Source of the DNA: CAG-791 sp002392385
GTDB lineage: Bacteria > Bacillota > Clostridia > Lachnospirales > Lachnospiraceae
NCBI GenBank assembly: GCA_946616295.1
Contig: CAMOIU010000084.1
Span: 1 to 6,176, forward strand
DNA length: 6,176 nucleotides
Direction: 5' to 3'
Each line of letters opens with the position of its first letter. The first letter of the stretch is position 1. The position numbers and the translations under genes were made by a program. This document shows, one piece after another, positions 4,770 to 6,176 of the stretch. The notes under the pieces were generated by a model, which worked only from the letters and a program-made list of their open reading frames with translations, was not told the origin of the DNA and did not search any database.

Positions 4770-6035
4770 ATGGCAGACCAGAAGGTAGTCAGAGAGGGCG
4801 CGGCGGAGCCCGCGGTCATCGCAGGCGGCGTCACAGCGGCCAAAGGGTTTCATGCGGCCGCCGCGGAAGCGCAGATCAAGTATCGCGGCCGCACGGATAT
4901 GGCCATGATCTACAGTGCGCTCCCCTGTACGGCGGCGGGGACCTTTACCCTCAATGTCGTCAAGGCGGCGCCGGTCCTGTGGGACAGGGAGCTGATCCGG
5001 AGCGGCGCGCAGATCCATGCCGTCGTGGTCAATTCCGGCATTGCCAATGCCTGCACGGGTGAGCAGGGCCTGACAGCCTGCCGCGAGACCGCCGAGAAGA
5101 CGGCACAGGTGCTGGGCATCTCTCCCGACAGCGTGCTGGTGGGTTCCACCGGCGTCATCGGCTATCAGCTGCCCATGGACCGCATCCATGCCGGCATCCG
5201 GCTTCTCGCGGCCTCCCTTTCCGACACCGAGGAGGCGGGAACGGCGGCAGCCCAGGCGATCATGACCACAGATACCCATAAAAAGGAATGCGCGGTGCAG
5301 GTCAGTCTGGGAGGACGGACCATCACCGTGGGCGGCATGGCCAAAGGCTCCGGCATGATCCATCCCAACATGGGGACCATGCTGGCCTATGTGACCACCG
5401 ATGCCTCCGTGGCCCAGCCCCTTCTCCAGAAGGCCGTGAGCGAGATCGCCGACGAGACCTTCAATATGATCTCTGTGGACGGCGACACCTCCACCAACGA
5501 TACCCTCCTGGTCCTGGCCAACGGCGCCGCCGGCGCCCCCGTGATCTGCGAAGAGGGAGAGGCCTATGAGACGCTGAAGAGCGCCATCCTCAAGGTCTGC
5601 AAGACCCTGGCCATGGAGATGGCAGGGGACGGCGAGGGCGCGACCAAACTGATCGAGTCCCGCGTGATCGGTGCCGATACCCGCGAGAACGCCAGGATCC
5701 TGGCCAAGGCCGTCATCACCTCCAACCTGACCAAGGCAGCCGTCTTCGGCGGCGACGCCAACTGGGGCCGCGTGCTCTGCGCCCTGGGCTACAGCGGCGC
5801 CTCCTTCGATCCCGAGAACGTGGACCTCTACTTCTCCACCTCCTGCGGGGAGCCCCTCCTCATCTTCACCGGCGGCAGCGCTGCCGACTACCGTGAAGCC
5901 GATGCCGCAGCCATCCTGACCTCCTCCAAGGTCATCATCACCTGCGACATGCACATGGGCGACGCCCAGGCCACCGCCTGGGGCTGCGACCTCACCTACG
6001 ACTACGTCAGGATCAACGCCGACTACAGAAGCTGA
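4770..6035 (+). CDS. argJ: Glutamate N-acetyltransferase / amino-acid N-acetyltransferase ArgJ
   Basis: ArgJ moves the acetyl group from N-acetylornithine to glutamate, recycling it in the cyclic arginine pathway; some members also acetylate glutamate from acetyl-CoA. The 421-residue length is normal or slightly long. The proenzyme cleaves itself into two chains before a threonine. That site is KGSGMIHPNMGTML (192-205), predicting cleavage G202-T203 with T203 as nucleophile; many homologues have Ala before this Thr. The oxyanion-hole region GSTGVIG (125-131), TTDT (166-169), SVDGDTSTND (235-244), GDGEGATKL (287-295), GGDANWGR (327-334) and the C-terminal YVRINADYRS (412-421) are all present. 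The start at 4770 has AGGAGG five bases upstream. It is probably co-transcribed with the GNAT gene. Whether it is mono- or bifunctional cannot be read from the sequence. argC, argB and argD are not in the window. Confidence 0.98.
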   Translation: MADQKVVREGAAEPAVIAGGVTAAKGFHAAAAEAQIKYRGRTDMAMIYSALPCTAAGTFTLNVVKAAPVLWDRELIRSGAQIHAVVVNSGIANACTGEQGLTACRETAEKTAQVLGISPDSVLVGSTGVIGYQLPMDRIHAGIRLLAASLSDTEEAGTAAAQAIMTTDTHKKECAVQVSLGGRTITVGGMAKGSGMIHPNMGTMLAYVTTDASVAQPLLQKAVSEIADETFNMISVDGDTSTNDTLLVLANGAAGAPVICEEGEAYETLKSAILKVCKTLAMEMAGDGEGATKLIESRVIGADTRENARILAKAVITSNLTKAAVFGGDANWGRVLCALGYSGASFDPENVDLYFSTSCGEPLLIFTGGSAADYREADAAAILTSSKVIITCDMHMGDAQATAWGCDLTYDYVRINADYRS

Positions 6036-6047
6036 AATTTGACCGCG

Positions 6048-6078
6048 CCTCTCACAGGGGACGGTTCTGTGTGTGAGG
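6048..6078. repeat. REP-like palindrome after argJ
   Basis: CCTC-T-CACAG (6048-6057) pairs with CTGTG-TGT-GAGG (6067-6078): stems of 4 and 5 bp with an internal loop, around GGGACGGTT. The core ACAGGGGACGGTTCTGTGTG closely resembles a dispersed repeat I recall from many Firmicutes genomes, likely a REP-type element mobilised by RAYT (Y1) transposases. It begins 12 bases after the argJ stop. No transposase is visible here. It may also serve as a 3' messenger structure, but no T-run follows, so it is not a clear intrinsic terminator. Confidence 0.5.
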
Positions 6079-6093
6079 CCTGTGACAGACAGG
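6079..6093. repeat. Short inverted repeat CCTGT/ACAGG
   Basis: CCTGT (6079-6083) and ACAGG (6089-6093) form a 5-bp stem with a 5-base loop directly after the REP-like palindrome. It may belong to the same element. An AT-rich stretch (6096-6119) follows. Confidence 0.3.
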
Positions 6094-6121
6094 TGGTAAT
6101 TATTAAACTCATTAAATAAGA

Positions 6122-6149
6122 GGGGCTGTCGCACTAACGTGCAGCGCCC
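6122..6149. repeat. Imperfect hairpin GGGGCTGTCGCAC / GTGCAGCGCCC
   Basis: GCAC (6131-6134) pairs with GTGC (6139-6142) across a TAAC loop. Outside a mismatch the pairing resumes with GT/GC (one G-U) and, past a bulged T, GGGC/GCCC. The word GAGGGGCTGTCGCAC resembles ends of dispersed hairpin repeats and insertion-sequence termini in clostridia, from memory. No T-run follows. The rest of the window, to 6176, shows no gene. Confidence 0.35.
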
Positions 6150-6176
6150 GCAAACCAAAAATAGCAGCCTGACGGC

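Noticed and set aside
4050..6158. A 702-codon open frame on the minus strand spanning argJ, the GNAT gene and part of the intergenic region
   Set aside because: It is wholly antisense to two clearly recognisable genes. Its translation is Gly/Ala/Val/His/Asp-rich with no family resemblance, as expected when GC-rich codons lack stop complements. It has no convincing ribosome binding site.

Overview
The window looks like chromosomal housekeeping DNA from a fairly GC-rich member of the Clostridia, most likely Lachnospiraceae. The proteins read as clostridial versions of their families, the DUF5721-like protein is (from memory) typical of Lachnospiraceae, genes start behind strong AGGAG-type ribosome binding sites, and GC-rich coding regions alternate with AT-rich intergenic DNA. 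It holds eight genes, one cut by the window edge, in two divergent blocks that meet at an AT-rich control region (3920-4247). No rRNA, tRNA, CRISPR array, prophage or complete insertion sequence is visible.

Minus-strand block, in transcription order: argG (3919-2702) stands alone and ends at a perfect 10-bp hairpin (2647-2678). A tight run of five genes follows: a small DUF1294 membrane protein (2584-2291), a DUF5721-like protein (2278-1775), pyrB (1739-825), pyrI (798-349) and the 5' part of a ttcA-like PP-loop gene (352 to beyond position 1). Gaps are 12, 35 and 26 bases, then a 4-base overlap. A promoter with a perfect TATAAT lies just before the first gene, and its -35 falls inside the argG hairpin.

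Plus-strand block: a GNAT acetyltransferase (4248-4733) and argJ (4770-6035), 36 bases apart. After argJ come a REP-like palindrome (6048-6078) and a second imperfect hairpin, with no gene visible to the end of the window.

The genes cover parts of two pathways that share carbamoyl phosphate. PyrB with PyrI is aspartate transcarbamoylase, which commits carbamoyl phosphate to pyrimidines. ArgJ and ArgG are steps of arginine synthesis. The arginine genes are arranged divergently around a cluster of TTGYATA half-sites that may be ArgR operators. No very unusual system is evident. The points most worth a second look are the Ala/Pro-rich N-terminal extension and TTG start of the TtcA-like protein, the operon joining two poorly known proteins and a tRNA-thiolation gene to pyrBI, the promoter nested in the argG terminator, and the REP-like element after argJ.
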